DNA of 64,000 bases from Acanthosepion lycidas (GCA_963932145.1 OZ010580.1:31611767-31675766); one strand, 5' to 3'. Shown: positions 32,443 through 43,977, counted from the stretch's first letter. Made by a program: numbers and translations. The notes: a model not told the origin generated them from the letters alone.

Positions 32443-33507
32443 TTTTTTTAATCATTTCACTCTAAGCAAGGTAATAATGCCACTAAGACTCTAGGGGGTT
32501 ACTGAGTGTGAAGAATATAAGAAAAAGAAAAACATTATTAAGGAGAGAGAAAAATAAAAGAATACAGAAGATAATGATTAACATTGTACTTAAACTTTTG
32601 AAGATCAAACTTTACTGGAAAGTTAAAGTCAGAAGAGAGGTCCACAAATGAGAAATGTGAGAAAAGAAAGTGTTAGCATAGACCTGATCGTTAACTCTAT
32701 TTCAACACTAAAATGTTGCCAATATAGTACTGCACTTAAATTCATAAACTCTTGGTACAATATAGGAAAGTTCACAGAACAATTATAATGAAAGTATTTA
32801 TAGAAAAGGCAGAGGAAAACTACCTTATGGCAGTGGGAAAGTAACTGAAGCCAAAATGCTAGTAGGTCAGAACTAATGACACTGCAGATTCTTCTTTGAA
32901 TTTTATCAAGGATCTTTAAATATATAGCAGGTGCACTAAACCAGATAGGGCAGCAATATTCAAATCATGGATGAATGGTGAACATATAGATATAAGATAG
33001 ATTTGGATGAGAAAAATTGTCTAGCATGACACAGCAAACCAACATTCCTAGAAGCAGATCTAGAAATTGATTCAATATAATCTTTCCACTTCATGACAGT
33101 GCAAAACTTAGCATGAGAAGACGGATTGATACATTCTCCTGGAAGTTAGCATCAGCCATGCTGATGGAAAGCAGAAAAGGTTCTCTCAGATGATTAAAGA
33201 AAGCAGTTTCATTTTGGAAGCGTTAAAATTAACAAGCCATTCCTTGCCCCAGTTAATAATAGAGAGTAGATCATTTTTGACATCCGATACCAATTTGACT
33301 CTATCGAATCAATCAGACTTATTATTAAGAAATAAGTAAGCATAAATATCATCAGCATAGATACTGAGTTGAGAACAGATACGATCAGGAAGGTTGTTGA
33401 TGAACATATGGAACAATGTATGTCCAAAGATAGAGCCCCATGGAACACCTTTTCTGCATTAATGCAAATAGATCTAGAAGAGTGGGCATTCAAGACAACT
33501 TTAATTT

Positions 33508-33510
<3 letters not shown>
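32443..33510 (-). mobile_element. LINE-A copy, minus strand, about 1.07 kb
   Basis: The tail (TTGCTTAGAGTGAAATGA, then an A-run) is at 32443-32475. Minus frames carry a decayed V-P-W-G-S-I-F-like block near 33430-33450, D-D-I-Y-A-Y-L-F-L-N-N-K around the active site (33330-33360), W-G-K-E-W-L-V-N-F-N-A-S near 33225-33250, and the thumb. The 5' side runs into a TA tract at 33511. Confidence 0.83.

Positions 33511-33541
<31 letters not shown>
33511..33541. repeat. (TA)n microsatellite
   Basis: A TA run abutting the LINE-A copy. Confidence 0.93.
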
Positions 33542-33544
<3 letters not shown>

Positions 33545-33615
33545 TCTATAAAATTAATGTCACATGTATATTACTACAAACAGTAGTGGATATCAATCTT
33601 TGAATAGAACATCTC

Positions 33616-33728
33616 GTCTACCAGTCTGCACATTCAAGGAAACTTAATAAAGAAAATGTGCAAGTTTGTAGCCTACCAGAGGGCACATTTTCTTTATTAA
33701 GTTTTCCGAAATGTGTAAGCTGGTAGAC
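33616..33728. repeat. Hairpin with 46-bp arms
   Basis: The arms 33616-33661 and 33683-33728 are reverse complements at about 39 of 46 positions, with a 21-bp loop. Both ends start GTCTACCAG. Probably the core of a small foldback or MITE element. Confidence 0.85.
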
Positions 33729-33825
33729 AAAATAATTATTGTTCAAGAAATGGGATGTTGTACTCAAATACAGATATCCACTAAAAATAATGTTTAATGT
33801 AATAAAATATATATATTGTCAGTTG

Positions 33826-33827
<2 letters not shown>

Positions 33828-33880
<53 letters not shown>
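33828..33880. repeat. (TA)n microsatellite
   Basis: A TA run of about 26 units. Confidence 0.95.
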
Positions 33881-33881
<1 letters not shown>

Positions 33882-33884
33882 CCT

Positions 33885-34130
33885 TATAAATGTAAGCAGC
33901 TATACTCGTCCGGCAAAATTTTAGGTGTTTTAGCTTGTAAATCAACAAACTAATACCCAAAGGAAAAAAAAGGGTAAAAAAAGAAAGAACTAAGAACATG
34001 TACTTACAGCAAAAATAATCATCTAGAATCTAAGTTCAGAGTCCGAAGAAAACAACCTCTGACACAAGTAAAGTAAAATAACTAAACAAAGTGCTCAATA
34101 TGCTAAGTAGAGCAAAATAAGTAAAACCTA
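33885..34130. other. Unassigned stretch before the hairpin
   Basis: AT-rich and non-coding. It may belong to the same element as the hairpin at 34132. Confidence 0.4.
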
Positions 34131-34131
34131 A

Positions 34132-34223
34132 AGAGCCAGATTAACCTACCTAGGTTTCACCTACGTGGATCATCCGCCCTGACGAACCACATAGGTGAAA
34201 CCTAGGTAGGTTAGTCTGGCTCT
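34132..34223. repeat. Near-perfect hairpin with 37-bp arms
   Basis: The arms 34132-34168 and 34187-34223 match at about 35 of 37 positions, with an 18-bp loop (34169-34186) containing TCATCCGCCCTGACG. The ends read AGAGCCAGA. The high identity suggests a young or maintained inverted repeat. Confidence 0.92.
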
Positions 34224-34254
34224 TTATGTATATATATATATATATACACACAGA

Positions 34255-35141
34255 CAGGGTTATTAAAAAAGAATGAACCAATTTCATTATGCAATATTTT
34301 AATAAGGAAAACCAATAGAAAACTCCATCCAAATCACAAGTATTCTGCTCACAATCAACTTTTATATCCTGTTTTACAAGTGACAAATGTGGCCACTACC
34401 TGAAGCATGGGCAACATCAATGCAGTAAGAGAATTCCTCCCAGACATATATCAGCCTATCACAATCCACTGAGTTGATTGCTGTTGCTATTAGATGTTTA
34501 AGGTCATTGAAGTTAGTGGGTAGCAGTGGAACATAAATTTGATTTTTTACATATCCCCACGAGAAAAATTCACACACAGTGAGGTCTTGGGATCTCACAG
34601 ACCAAGCACAAAGAGCAAAAGAGTTGAACTAGGTATAGCCTGTAAGGCCTCAAATGAAGATGTCTTCTTAATACATGCCAGAAAGTGGATTGAGAGACTG
34701 CAAGCTCACAACTAGCTCGATTTGAAGACTTCTGTGGACTCCTCTCAAATGCAGCATGGATTCTTGCCACTTGTTCCTCTGAATCTCATGGACTTTTTCT
34801 TTACACAGTCACTCACTCTCTTGAAACTGTTGAAACCACCATCAAATGTTCTTAGGAGAGGGTGGATTGATGTTGAATTGCCTTTGAAAAGCACACTGCA
34901 CCGTGACAACCATATATTCACAAATTCAAGAACACAGAATGGCTTTTGCTGTGGACTCACCATTCCAGGGGTAAGCAAACAACTGAATGTTGCTGGAGAT
35001 ACAATGTGGTTACAGTGCCCCTGTGGTAGCCATTCAAAACTTAGAAAACTCCTCTCTCAAATGGTCACTGACTCATTCCATGATGATGCTTGAGAACTGA
35101 AGCAATGCAACATAAAATTAGCTCATTCTTTTTTAATAAAC

Positions 35142-35144
<3 letters not shown>
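34255..35144 (-). mobile_element. Mariner-like element with internal deletion and TIRs
   Basis: The left end (34255) starts CAGGGTTATTAAAAAAGAAT. The right end, reverse-complemented (35144), starts CAGGTTTATTAAAAAAGAAT; similarity runs for about 38 bp. TA tracts lie directly outside both ends, which fits TA target use by Tc1/mariner elements. At 890 bp it is shorter than a full element of about 1.3 kb; the part coding for the first catalytic residues is missing. Confidence 0.88.
34374..34985 (-). pseudogene. Mariner-like transposase pseudogene
   Basis: Minus strand, N to C: F-C-V-L-E-F near 34930, a frame with V-T-V-Q-C-A-F-Q and P-P-S-P-K near 34870-34910, then (34570-34770) A-F-E-R-S-P-Q-K-S-S-N-R-A-S and V-L-R-R-H-L-H-L-R-P-Y-R-L, the helix-turn-helix part. 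Directly after it comes S-Q-D-L-T-V-C-E-F-F (34570-34600) and W-G-Y-V-K-N-Q-I-Y-V-P-L-L-P (34500s), the end of the DDE domain. The catalytic core between them is deleted. The family has C-D-F-F where this copy has C-E-F-F. Confidence 0.87.

Positions 35145-35180
<36 letters not shown>
35145..35180. repeat. (TA)n microsatellite
   Basis: A TA run directly outside the right TIR of the mariner-like element. Confidence 0.93.
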
Positions 35181-35181
<1 letters not shown>

Positions 35182-35302
35182 GGGAAATTGTATGACAAAG
35201 TGGAAAACGTTTACTTGTGATACATTTCATCCTTCAGGACTTCATTGGACTAAATTTGTTGTTATGTTGGTATGACTACACATGTGCATGAACTATGGGA
35301 CC

Positions 35303-35304
<2 letters not shown>

Positions 35305-35361
<57 letters not shown>
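35305..35361. repeat. (TA)n microsatellite
   Basis: A TA run of about 27 units that abuts LINE-C; its translation extends the LINE frame artificially. Confidence 0.95.
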
Positions 35362-35362
<1 letters not shown>

Positions 35363-36145
35363 CCTACAGTGGAAAGAATCTCAAGTATGTGGAATCTTTC
35401 AAATACCTCAGGAACATGGTAAATTCAAGTGCATCACCTGATGACGAGATTGTTAATTGCATTGCAAAAGCCAGTGCTTCCTTTGGTTTGCTGCATCATA
35501 GGTTGTGGGACGAAAGGGGAATAAAGCTTTGCACTAAAATCCAAGTGTACAAAGCTGCCATTTTGTCAACTTCTTTTTATGGCTCTGAAACTTGGACACC
35601 TTATAGATGGCACACTAATCAATTAGATGTCTTTCATAAAGTCTGTTTCCATACAATTTGTGGTCTAATGTTTGATGATCAAGTATTAAATGCCGACCTT
35701 TTTGAGAAATGCAAGATTGATATCATTGAGACCTTCATAATGCAATCACAACTATGTTGGGCTGGCCCATGTGGCAAGGATGAGTGATGATCACATACCA
35801 AAAGTTCTTTTCTTCAGTGAACCTCATAGTGGTCATATAAATGTTGGTAGACCTTGGCTCAAGTATAAAGATAAACTGAAGAGCAACTTTTCTTGCATCA
35901 ACATTCCATTCAAGAACTTTGAAGAAGTAACTATGAAGAAATCAGAGTATAATTCTAGCTGCCATGCACCATCAAGGAGTAAGCATTGTTTGGCTGAGTG
36001 AAACCCAAAAGCAAAATAAGACAGCTAATAGTGTTCCTGCTGCACTTGGATATAATACATTTTCCTGTACTGTTTGTGGTCTTTTGTGCAATTCTCAAGC
36101 TGGTCTCAAAAGTCATGCCCATCATAGGCATGCAGATAATTAGTC
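35362..36145 (+). mobile_element. LINE-C, 3' end of a third non-LTR family
   Basis: The frame to 35787 reads V-E-S-F-K-Y-L-R-N-M-V, I-A-K-A-S-A-S-F-G-L-L, K-I-Q-V-Y-K-A-A-I-L, F-Y-G-S-E-T-W-T-P-Y-R and a W-A-G-P end. After a frameshift (35771-36001) it continues with A-R-M-S-D-D-H-I-P-K-V-L-F and N-V-G-R-P-W-L-K-Y-K-D. A third frame at 36060-36143 reads F-S-C-T-V-C-G-L-L-C with later H-A-H-H-R-H, a C2H2 finger closing the protein. This is the usual thumb-to-end layout of one LINE type; the palm is missing. Confidence 0.85.
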
Positions 36146-36146
36146 A
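36060..36146 (+). pseudogene. C2H2 zinc finger at the end of the LINE-C protein
   Basis: C-T-V-C-G-L-L-C-N-S-Q-A-G-L-K-S-H-A-H-H is followed by R-H-A-D-N and a stop (36144-36146). The spacing C-x2-C-x12-H-x3-H fits a classical finger, presumably for RNA or target binding. It is in a different frame from the upstream part, so it is not translated in this copy. Confidence 0.7.
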
Positions 36147-36184
36147 TCAGAACCTTATACATTGAACTCGATGAGTGAGTTCAT

Positions 36185-38850
36185 CATATTGGTTCAGGTT
36201 TATCCTATTTATGGGGGGTTGAGGTCTCAATATTTGAAATATACCATTTGTAGATAGTGTGGACATTGGAATCAACACTGTATGCTGACTCTCAGTTTCA
36301 CACATCAAGGAATTCCTAGATCATTTGTTTATTACAATTTTGATTTTTGGTCATTAAAATAGAGATTTTGGGAAGTGAGTTAATGTGAAGGCCTTTTTCC
36401 TCCCCTCCTCATATATGTTAATTGACTCACAAAGTAACTACCAAGGAAGCATACCCAAAAGCACACCAGAAAAAGAGAGCTAAAATAGCAAAATAGCAGA
36501 GCATTTATGCCATATTATCATAATCCAGTGTACACCCGGCCAATCACAACTGTCTATTTATGTGTTAATGCCAACACTCATCAAGTAGTCAATACTTGTT
36601 TGTTCACTGATATGGACATTTTGTAACCCTTTGGTTAGCTCAAGTTGTTATAATAAGGGTAGCTGGCAATTACATATTATGCACACACCAACTAAACTTA
36701 CCAAGGAGGGAAAATGTCCATAAGGTTGGACTGTTCCTTAGGAACAAATATGCAAAATGTATTTCATAAATAATAAAAAATAAATAAATAAAATAAAAAA
36801 TATAACAACACAAACTGATGTGTGAAGATATGAGACTTTTAAAAAACTGATCTGATATATGAAGATGCTGAAAAAAATTGACATAGCACAGAAACCATAA
36901 ACTCTATGATCATGGCTTATGAAAACCCAAAGTACTCTGACACTGGACATTTTATATTTAAATTTTCACTGGAAACCAGGAAAATGGTAAAAAAAACATT
37001 AAAAATAAATAAAAGATTCCTTCACAAATGTCCTCAGTGAATATATGTATGCATGAGGCTAAGTCTGTATCTATGTATGAGGCTAAGTCTATTTGCCAAT
37101 CACAAAATCTGGGATTCAAAGAAAAATATTTTTAACAGCAAAACAAGAAATCTTAAATTAAATAAAAACTGTAAAAATGGAATGAAGTTAAGACGAAGAG
37201 AAAATAGGATTTGTTGTTTTGTAGATTCAATTAACTTTTTGCTGCTGTATGGGGCCAAATTCAGCAAATTCTCCCAAAAATCAATTTTTCTCCTAAATAG
37301 TTTAAAATTAAGGAACACAATAGTAAATTAGAATTTTTGGAATGGTAATGTATGTTCTCACAAAATTCTATGGGTGCACAAAACCAAATTTGGCAAATTT
37401 TTAGAGAAATCAATTTTTTGCTTGAATATTTTTAAATTATGAAAAACTGTGGCAATGATCGTTTTGGGCATTTCTGAGAGTATCACAGATTTAGCTAGAT
37501 CTGCGGGACCAAATAAAATAATCAACACATGATGGTGGGTGGAGAATGTTCGAAAAGGCTTTTGTTATTTTTTTAGAGAATTCAGTTCCAAATTCAATAA
37601 TGTCTTGCTGGCAAATGAATACATTTCTAACCCTGTATAAAATGTTATGTTTTAGCTCATGAAAGTATAGATAAGTCAGGTAATATTTATATAAATTCAA
37701 ATAGTTAAAATAATCAATGTGTCTATTTCCAAGTTTCAAGTTTATGAAAAAATTAGAAGTATTAAAGAAAATTATATCATCCACAACTTTTTCACATAAA
37801 AATGCATATACTTTTTAATGTAAATTGGAAATAATATTAATATCTTAGTAAATATTGAGAACTTATTGTGTGACATGAATCATTAATTTCATTTTCAGTA
37901 TTATTTATTAAAATATTTGTTCAAATTATTTTCCTTGACTATCATTTCTTTCTTTGGTTTGTTGCTTAATATATGAGAGAGAGAGAGAGCAAGTTATACA
38001 TTCAACATGAATCTGATTTTCAAGAATATCATTTCATGGACCCTTTTCAATGAAACAAAAAGGAATCATTTATCTGTTGTACCAGAAAACCTGACAGCAG
38101 AAGGTGTATGAGGTGCCAAAATAAGAAAAACATCATGTAGCAAGAAGCAGGAGGAAAGAGGATAAAGAGTGAGGAAGAAAACAAAAACTCGTTTCTTGGT
38201 TTCTTTCATGAAAAGGTGAGAAAATATCCACTTACATTTTTGAAAATAAAACATTGAAGTTAGCTATTTATGATGAAATCAACGAGTAGCATTATAGTTA
38301 ATGTGATGGAATTGCAAGTGTGACATTATATGACATACATCAGCTCTAAGAGGAAAGAGTGCCATTGATACAAAATGTATAAATCACTAACAGAGTCATT
38401 AAGAACAAAGAAGTCAGATTTTATGATTGGAAAAAAGAGAGAGAAAGTATTGTTTTAATATTCATAACTTCCTCATAACAAGTCTGAGGAAATATACTCA
38501 GTATAGTTCATCATTTCCTGAAATGCTTTCTGTAATAGATCACATGTTTTGGCTTATAGCCTGTATGTATAAAAATGTAAAAGAGTTGAAAAATATTAGT
38601 ATATTATTTATACTACAATCATTGTTTTTATGTTTTCTACTTGAAAGTCTTAGAAATGAATGCTGATTTTCTGATACATTTTACTAACAATTTTTTTTTT
38701 TTTTTTTGCAAATGTACTTGCTAGAAATTGTTCTAAGATGTCAACCTTTCTTTTCATCATTTTCTGGTGTGGTGCTATAGACTAGACTACTAAGATCCAA
38801 TACAATGATAAATTAAAAAGGATGTAAAATAGTGCAACATTTATCACCAA
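36185..38850. other. Long unassigned AT-rich stretch
   Basis: It holds a one-arm copy of the small TIR element (36255-36310) and a GA run (37976-37990). A diverged 130-bp duplication lies at 37240-37440, with CCAAATTCAGCAAATTCTCC against CCAAATTTGGCAAATTTTTA, each followed by an AATCAATTTTT block. No gene recognised. Confidence 0.45.
36255..36310 (+). mobile_element. Small TIR element, single arm
   Basis: TAGATAGTGTGGACATTGG, AATCAACACTGTATG and CAGTTTCACAC match the arm of the 58.6-kb element. No second arm was found nearby. Confidence 0.7.
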
Positions 38851-39625
38851 AAAAGGCAAAATCAGCAATCTGAAATCAAGTTCTTGCTCAAGTTGTTCAC
38901 TTAGCACTAAAGCCCTTTAAGAAAGGTATGAACCCACTTTTTTCTACATTCCATATCTCTACTAAATAGTGCCACATGATAAAGTAGCACTTATTAATAC
39001 AGAAAAACAAAATCAGCAATCTAAGATCAAGCTCTTGCTGAATTTGTGTTCATTTGGCATTAACATTAAGAGTGGCATGAATCTAATTTTCCCTATAAGT
39101 ACTCAATAGAGGTGCAAGGTAACATAGCAGTTATTAGCAAAAAAAAAAAACAAAATCAAAAAACTGAGATCAAGTTTTGACTGAAGTTGCTTTTATTCAC
39201 TTTGAACTAATGCACTTAGAAAAGGTGCAAATTTATTTTTCCTTATATTTCATATCCATAGTAAATGAATGTGCATGATAGTATAACAGTTAACAGCAGA
39301 GAAAAGACAAACTCTTCAAACTGAGATTAAGTTCTGATTAAAGTAGCTTATATTCACTTTGAACTAACACTATTAGAAAATACATAAATCTACTTCTTGT
39401 AATGTCCTTTAACTACATGCCTTGATAAAAGTTCTCCACCACTAGTATCCCATAATATTTAATGGAGAAGAGAGTAAGTACATGTCTTTTGACTGGATCT
39501 GCATGTGTTTGCTTAATACTATAGCCTTTAGGAAAGGCATGATTTTATGTCCTTCTTTTGCCACGTGCCTTGTCAGACATGTCTAAGCTATAGCATATAA
39601 CAGTAATTGATAGACAAAAGACTTG
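38850..39625 (+). repeat. Tandem array of about 150-bp units, SINE-C-derived
   Basis: About five diverged units start near 38858, 39009, 39153, 39310 and 39480. A unit has AAAATCAGCAATCTGA, ATCAAGTTCTTGCTC, TTCACTTAGCACTAAAG and AAGAAAGGTATGAACCCAC. This follows the order of the SINE-C central domain: AATCAGAGAGCC, GTTC..ATTCCAGTC, TTCACTTATGCAC, GGGAAAGGTATGAATCC. Each unit ends in a block like GTAACATAGCAG, resembling the SINE-C head. Confidence 0.72.
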
Positions 39626-39629
39626 ATAA

Positions 39630-39829
39630 GTCTGTAATTGGGGAAAACCACTCTCCCATATCACTCTTATCAACTTTGACATTTGGGGACAGTCATACAT
39701 GCAAACTTTATAAATGCATAAAGCACTTATTTCTTATCACTCATACTTATTTGATTTAATTGTATAGACAGTAATTGTCTCCAGACAAATGTTTTTATAC
39801 ACCTTTGCTTTGTTTAAATTTTCTTTTTC

Positions 39830-39830
<1 letters not shown>
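39630..39830. other. Unassigned stretch
   Basis: Nothing recognised. Confidence 0.4.
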
Positions 39831-39833
<3 letters not shown>

Positions 39834-39881
<48 letters not shown>

Positions 39882-39884
39882 TAT
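39834..39884. repeat. (TA)n microsatellite
   Basis: A TA run of about 23 units. Confidence 0.95.
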
Positions 39885-39889
39885 GGATT

Positions 39890-41200
39890 CATTTGTAGAA
39901 TTTGACAGTTAATCTTGACAAATGATAAAAATGAACTTTCATCTTTTCCTTGTAGAACTCCCTACCAACCCATATATGACAAGAAAAAAAAAAGCAATAA
40001 AGAAAATGGTAATGAAACAAACCAAGACATTACAATAAAAAAAAAAAATGAAAAATGTAACCTCTGACCATCTGGTAGGAGTAGCAAATTTCCATTGCCA
40101 CAAAGTTAAATCTTCCAATGATGAATGTGCGTATTGAGCAATAAAATATAATAACGGTAAATAACCTGTAGTTAGACCACTGACTCAGATAAGATGAATC
40201 ACCTTAGTGATTATTATAAATACTTTCCGTTTTGTTGTTAATCCATCGATAAATATGTTTATGTACATGTGATATGAAGTTTTGCTCACTTTCCACATCA
40301 TCAAATCAAATCATATTTCTTAGTTTTGCTGGCTACCTCCAAAGGCTCGCTGACATTGTTTTTCATTCATGATGAGACATGGCTTAATATGTATAGAATA
40401 CAGAAACAGAAATCAAATCTCTTTCTTGTACACAGGTAGTTTTCTTGATGGGTGAAGGTGTTTGTTGATTTTCTGTGCAAACAAGTTCCATCTTGGGAAA
40501 ATACCTGATCAGCATAAATCCAACTCAATTTTTTCAGACAGTTAACTTGTAACTATCAATATCACTCAAATGTTAAAAATTTTTTACTTTCTTTCCCAAA
40601 AATTTTAATACAAATTTGATGGCTGTCTGAATTATGAAATGATATATTTTTACTATTAAGTTTTCAGTAATTTTCTTCATATAATTGTTAGATTTTATCA
40701 TGTTTTTAGTTGACATACTCTTTGACAATTAACATAAACATCATGAATATATTGTCTATAACTTTGAAAAGAGCGTCTGACTTTCCAAGCTCTTTTCAGA
40801 TAACTGTCACTCGAGGTTTCAACCAGTTGATTTTACAACTTTTTCAAGGGTATAATTTAAAAAAAAAAGAGAAGTTTATTGTCAAGGAAAAGAAACCTCT
40901 CTTTTTATAATGATTTCTATACCTGAGGATGGGTGGTGAAGGGTTTGAATGAGATGCTGTGGGACTATCAAAAACAACACAAAAGATAAATAAAACTTGC
41001 AACAATTTGCATGAAATTAAAATATCTTTTTGATAAATTAACATAAAACAATGTTTTACTATGTTAAATTAAAAAAAAAATTATTATTTTGATAAATTAA
41101 AACTATTTAAAAAATGTTTTGAGTGAATAAAATTAAAATACGTTATGAAATGTGCTTTTCTTTGTTCATTTCACTTACTAAGAGCTTCTGTATCCTTCTG
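39890..41200. other. Unassigned AT-rich stretch
   Basis: No element or gene recognised. Confidence 0.45.
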
Positions 41201-41202
41201 CT

Positions 41203-41765
41203 TTTTAATCATTTCACCCCAAGCATAGCAATCAAGCCACTAGGATGCAAAAGGTTACTGAGTGTTAGATAATATAAGAAAAGCTACTATTAAGGAGAGA
41301 GGACAATAATAGAATAAGAATTAAGAAGACAGAAGATAACAATTGACTTCGCATTTAAATTTTTGAAGATCAAAGTTGACTGGGAACGAAGAAGCCAGAA
41401 GAGAGTTCCACAAGCAAGAAGTGTGATAGAAGAAACTGTTAGCATAGAACTTACTGTTACATCTGACCATTTCAACTGTAAATTGATGAAACTATGCCAC
41501 CAATCAAGTACAGCACTTAAGTTCATAAAGTTGTGATACCATAGAGGAAATTTCTCCATGAAAGTATTTATAGAAAAGGCACTGTGGAGCTGTATTACAG
41601 TGGTGGGAAAGAGATTGGAGCCAAAATGACAGATCATGACCAATAACATTGCAAATGCTTCCTTGGATTTTATCAAGAATCTCTAAATATATAGCAAGAG
41701 CATCAGACCAGATGTGGCAACAATAGTCAAAGCAAAAATGAATGGTAGACTTTTAAATCTGCTTG
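41203..41765 (-). mobile_element. LINE-A copy, minus strand, 3' fragment
   Basis: Tail GCTTGGGGTGAAATGA and a short A-run at 41203-41226. Minus frames read F-S-I-N-T-F-M-E-K-F-P-L-W, S-S-M-L-T-V-S and F-K-N-L-N-A-K-S-I-V. 5'-truncated and dead. Confidence 0.82.
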
Positions 41766-41769
41766 TATA

Positions 41770-43004
41770 GTCTATGACTTAGCTCTGCTAATTATGCATT
41801 CATTTACATATAAATTAAACATGTTTTAATAATTTTAATAAGATATACTAATTTCAATCTTTTGATGAATTAAGACAGCAGGGTAAGGTCATAGGCAAGA
41901 TTAAAGAGTCATTAAAATATAAAAAATAATTTTAGGAAATATTCTTAAAACATCAAACAACTGTTCAGGATTTCAAGGTTATTGCTTTTGAATATTGTAT
42001 TTTGTTAACCCTTTTGAAGTTTTTACTTACTCCTTCCTATGAATGATCTGTTCCCACACAGGAAGATTTCTTATTTTTGCTTTCTAGTTGCCTGTTAGCA
42101 ATTCCTACTTGCTTACAAAAATTCCATTGCTTTGATTTGCTCTGTGAAGTCTGGACATAAAAGCCGTCATTTTTCCTCCAAGATTTTGTATCATTTTTTG
42201 CTATAACATATTCTGTGATAACTAACAATTTTTACTAAATTTCCATGAAAAAAAAAAGTTATTCCAACATCCTCATGACTTATTCCTGCATGACATAATT
42301 AACAAAATAAAAGAATAAAACTGAGTCTTCTAAAAGCATTTTGTTCATTTCTCTCTTTTTTGAGAATGTCATTAATCCAAGCAATAAAAAAATATCTAAA
42401 GTTGGATGTCACTGTTGAAGACAGAAGAAAAGTCAGTCTTGATAGATTTTAAAGTTAAAAATAATCCACTCAACCTGTGACTGAAGTTATTCAAAAGAAA
42501 TTTGTCACTGCCCTTACAGGAATCCACACCAAATGCAAATTTGGTATGTTTTAAATTAAAATTATCAGGAGACTTGGAATATGACCACTATAAGTATAAG
42601 TGGTTGTAGTGGAATATAAACGCATATGAAACATAGGCAATCATTCCGTTTCAAGTGAAGTGTAAAGTAGTAGGTATTTGAATATAAGGTGCTGCTGTTT
42701 AGATAGATAGAAACATATAGACAGTGTGAGCATAGGAATCAACACTGCATAGTGACTGTCAGTTTCACACTTTAAACAATATTCAAACTATGTTTCGCTA
42801 ATTCTTTTGTGGGCTATATATATAGGTCACTGGAGGATTAAGTGAAGTTGGGGAGGAGGAAACCAGCTATACCAAATTCTTTTGTTTAGGGTAAATGCGT
42901 TAGGCTATTCAGGTCATGACCTTTATTTCAATCAATATTTTATTTATTTTTATATTTTTTTCATTTATTTGTTTGGCAAAATTTTAGTACATCATGCCAC
43001 CCTT

Positions 43005-43010
<6 letters not shown>
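41770..43010. other. Unassigned stretch with one small TIR arm
   Basis: 42695-42765 has ATAGACAGTGTGAGCATAGG, AATCAACACTGCATAG and GTCAGTTTCACAC, a single arm of the 58.6-kb TIR element. Nothing else recognised. Confidence 0.5.

Positions 43011-43072
<62 letters not shown>
43009..43072. repeat. (CT)n(TA)n microsatellite
   Basis: A short CT run, then about 26 TA units. Confidence 0.95.
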
Positions 43073-43073
<1 letters not shown>

Positions 43074-43079
43074 TATTTA

Positions 43080-43403
43080 TGAGGCCTACATTGAAAGCCT
43101 AGTCAGTACCAAGATTGGTGAATGCTTGCATTGTAAACTTGGATGCGCAGAAGGTGCAAGGAATAGATAATGGTTTAGGATTGAAAATTGGAGAGCTGAG
43201 GTCCAATTGCAGTCAGGTTCATTATACTCTTTTATCTGCAAATATCTTTGGGAAAGGTATGAATCCACTTCTCTTCCCCAGCTATGGGTTAATAGGACTT
43301 GTATCAGTAAATCATTATTATCTTCCAAAATTCATACAATCTAAAATTATTTTCTGGCTTTAAATAATCTGCAAAAGGTTGATAAGTCATTAAAAACAAG
43401 TCA

Positions 43404-43408
<5 letters not shown>
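43080..43408 (+). mobile_element. 5S-headed SINE-C, 5S part truncated
   Basis: It keeps CCTAGTCAGTACCAAGATTG (the 5S C-box side). The tRNA-like part reads AAAATTGGAGAGCTGAGG. The centre has TTTGGGAAAGGTATGAATCC and CCCAGCTATGGGTTAATAGG, and the tail ATCAGTAAATCATTATTATC and AATCTGCAAAAGGTTG with GTCAATC. The tail equals those at 28.1 and 54.2 kb. Confidence 0.82.

Positions 43409-43451
<43 letters not shown>
43409..43451. repeat. (TA)n microsatellite
   Basis: A TA run directly after the SINE-C tail. Confidence 0.95.
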
Positions 43452-43453
<2 letters not shown>

Positions 43454-43454
43454 G

Positions 43455-43974
43455 ACATGAATCATTCATACAAAAAACAATTATAGAGGCTAATGATTTA
43501 AATGGCGAGAATACATCTTCGCAAACAATTTCAATAAGATACACTAACCCCAAACCTGTATATGAATGATATGATCCCTGTTTATAAATTCCAGTTGCAT
43601 AAGGTCTTTTTAATTTTTTACAAGCTTTTGTCTGTTCCTACAGACATCCTCAGGTATGGAAATAGATTTGTTCTTGTTTTTACTTCTCGGTAATAAGAGG
43701 ACAATGAAAATATAGATGTAATCCGAAAAAATGCTGTGAGAAATGTGTTGTTTTGGAACGTGAGGTTGCAACGCTGATTTTGAATTTTAAATTTTAAGGT
43801 TGTGCATTTTTGTACAAATATAGTAATAAGAGAATTCTTTTGTACTGGTAGGTTTTCTGTCAATGTGGTATGAACTATATTGTTCAATAATTACAGGAAT
43901 GTCACACTTATTATCCGAAAGTTGCACGTTGGATCAATTATTTTAATTTTTGATTAAAATTGCACCTATAATTG

Positions 43975-43975
<1 letters not shown>
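43455..43975. other. Unassigned stretch with a hairpin motif
   Basis: The minus strand at 43629-43653 reads CTGAGGA, then a perfect 6-bp stem (TGTCTG with CAGACA, 6-nt loop), then AAAGC. It resembles the left half of a hammerhead core with G12 changed to A. No matching GUH step or stem I was seen. Confidence 0.4.

Positions 43976-43977
<2 letters not shown>

Noticed and set aside
37053..37331. Overlapping open frames on both strands near 37.1-37.3 kb
   Set aside because: AT-rich, Lys/Phe-biased translations without domains. They overlap a diverged internal duplication.
38850..39625. CRISPR-like array
   Set aside because: The units are about 150 bp, diverged, with no short identical repeats separated by unique spacers.
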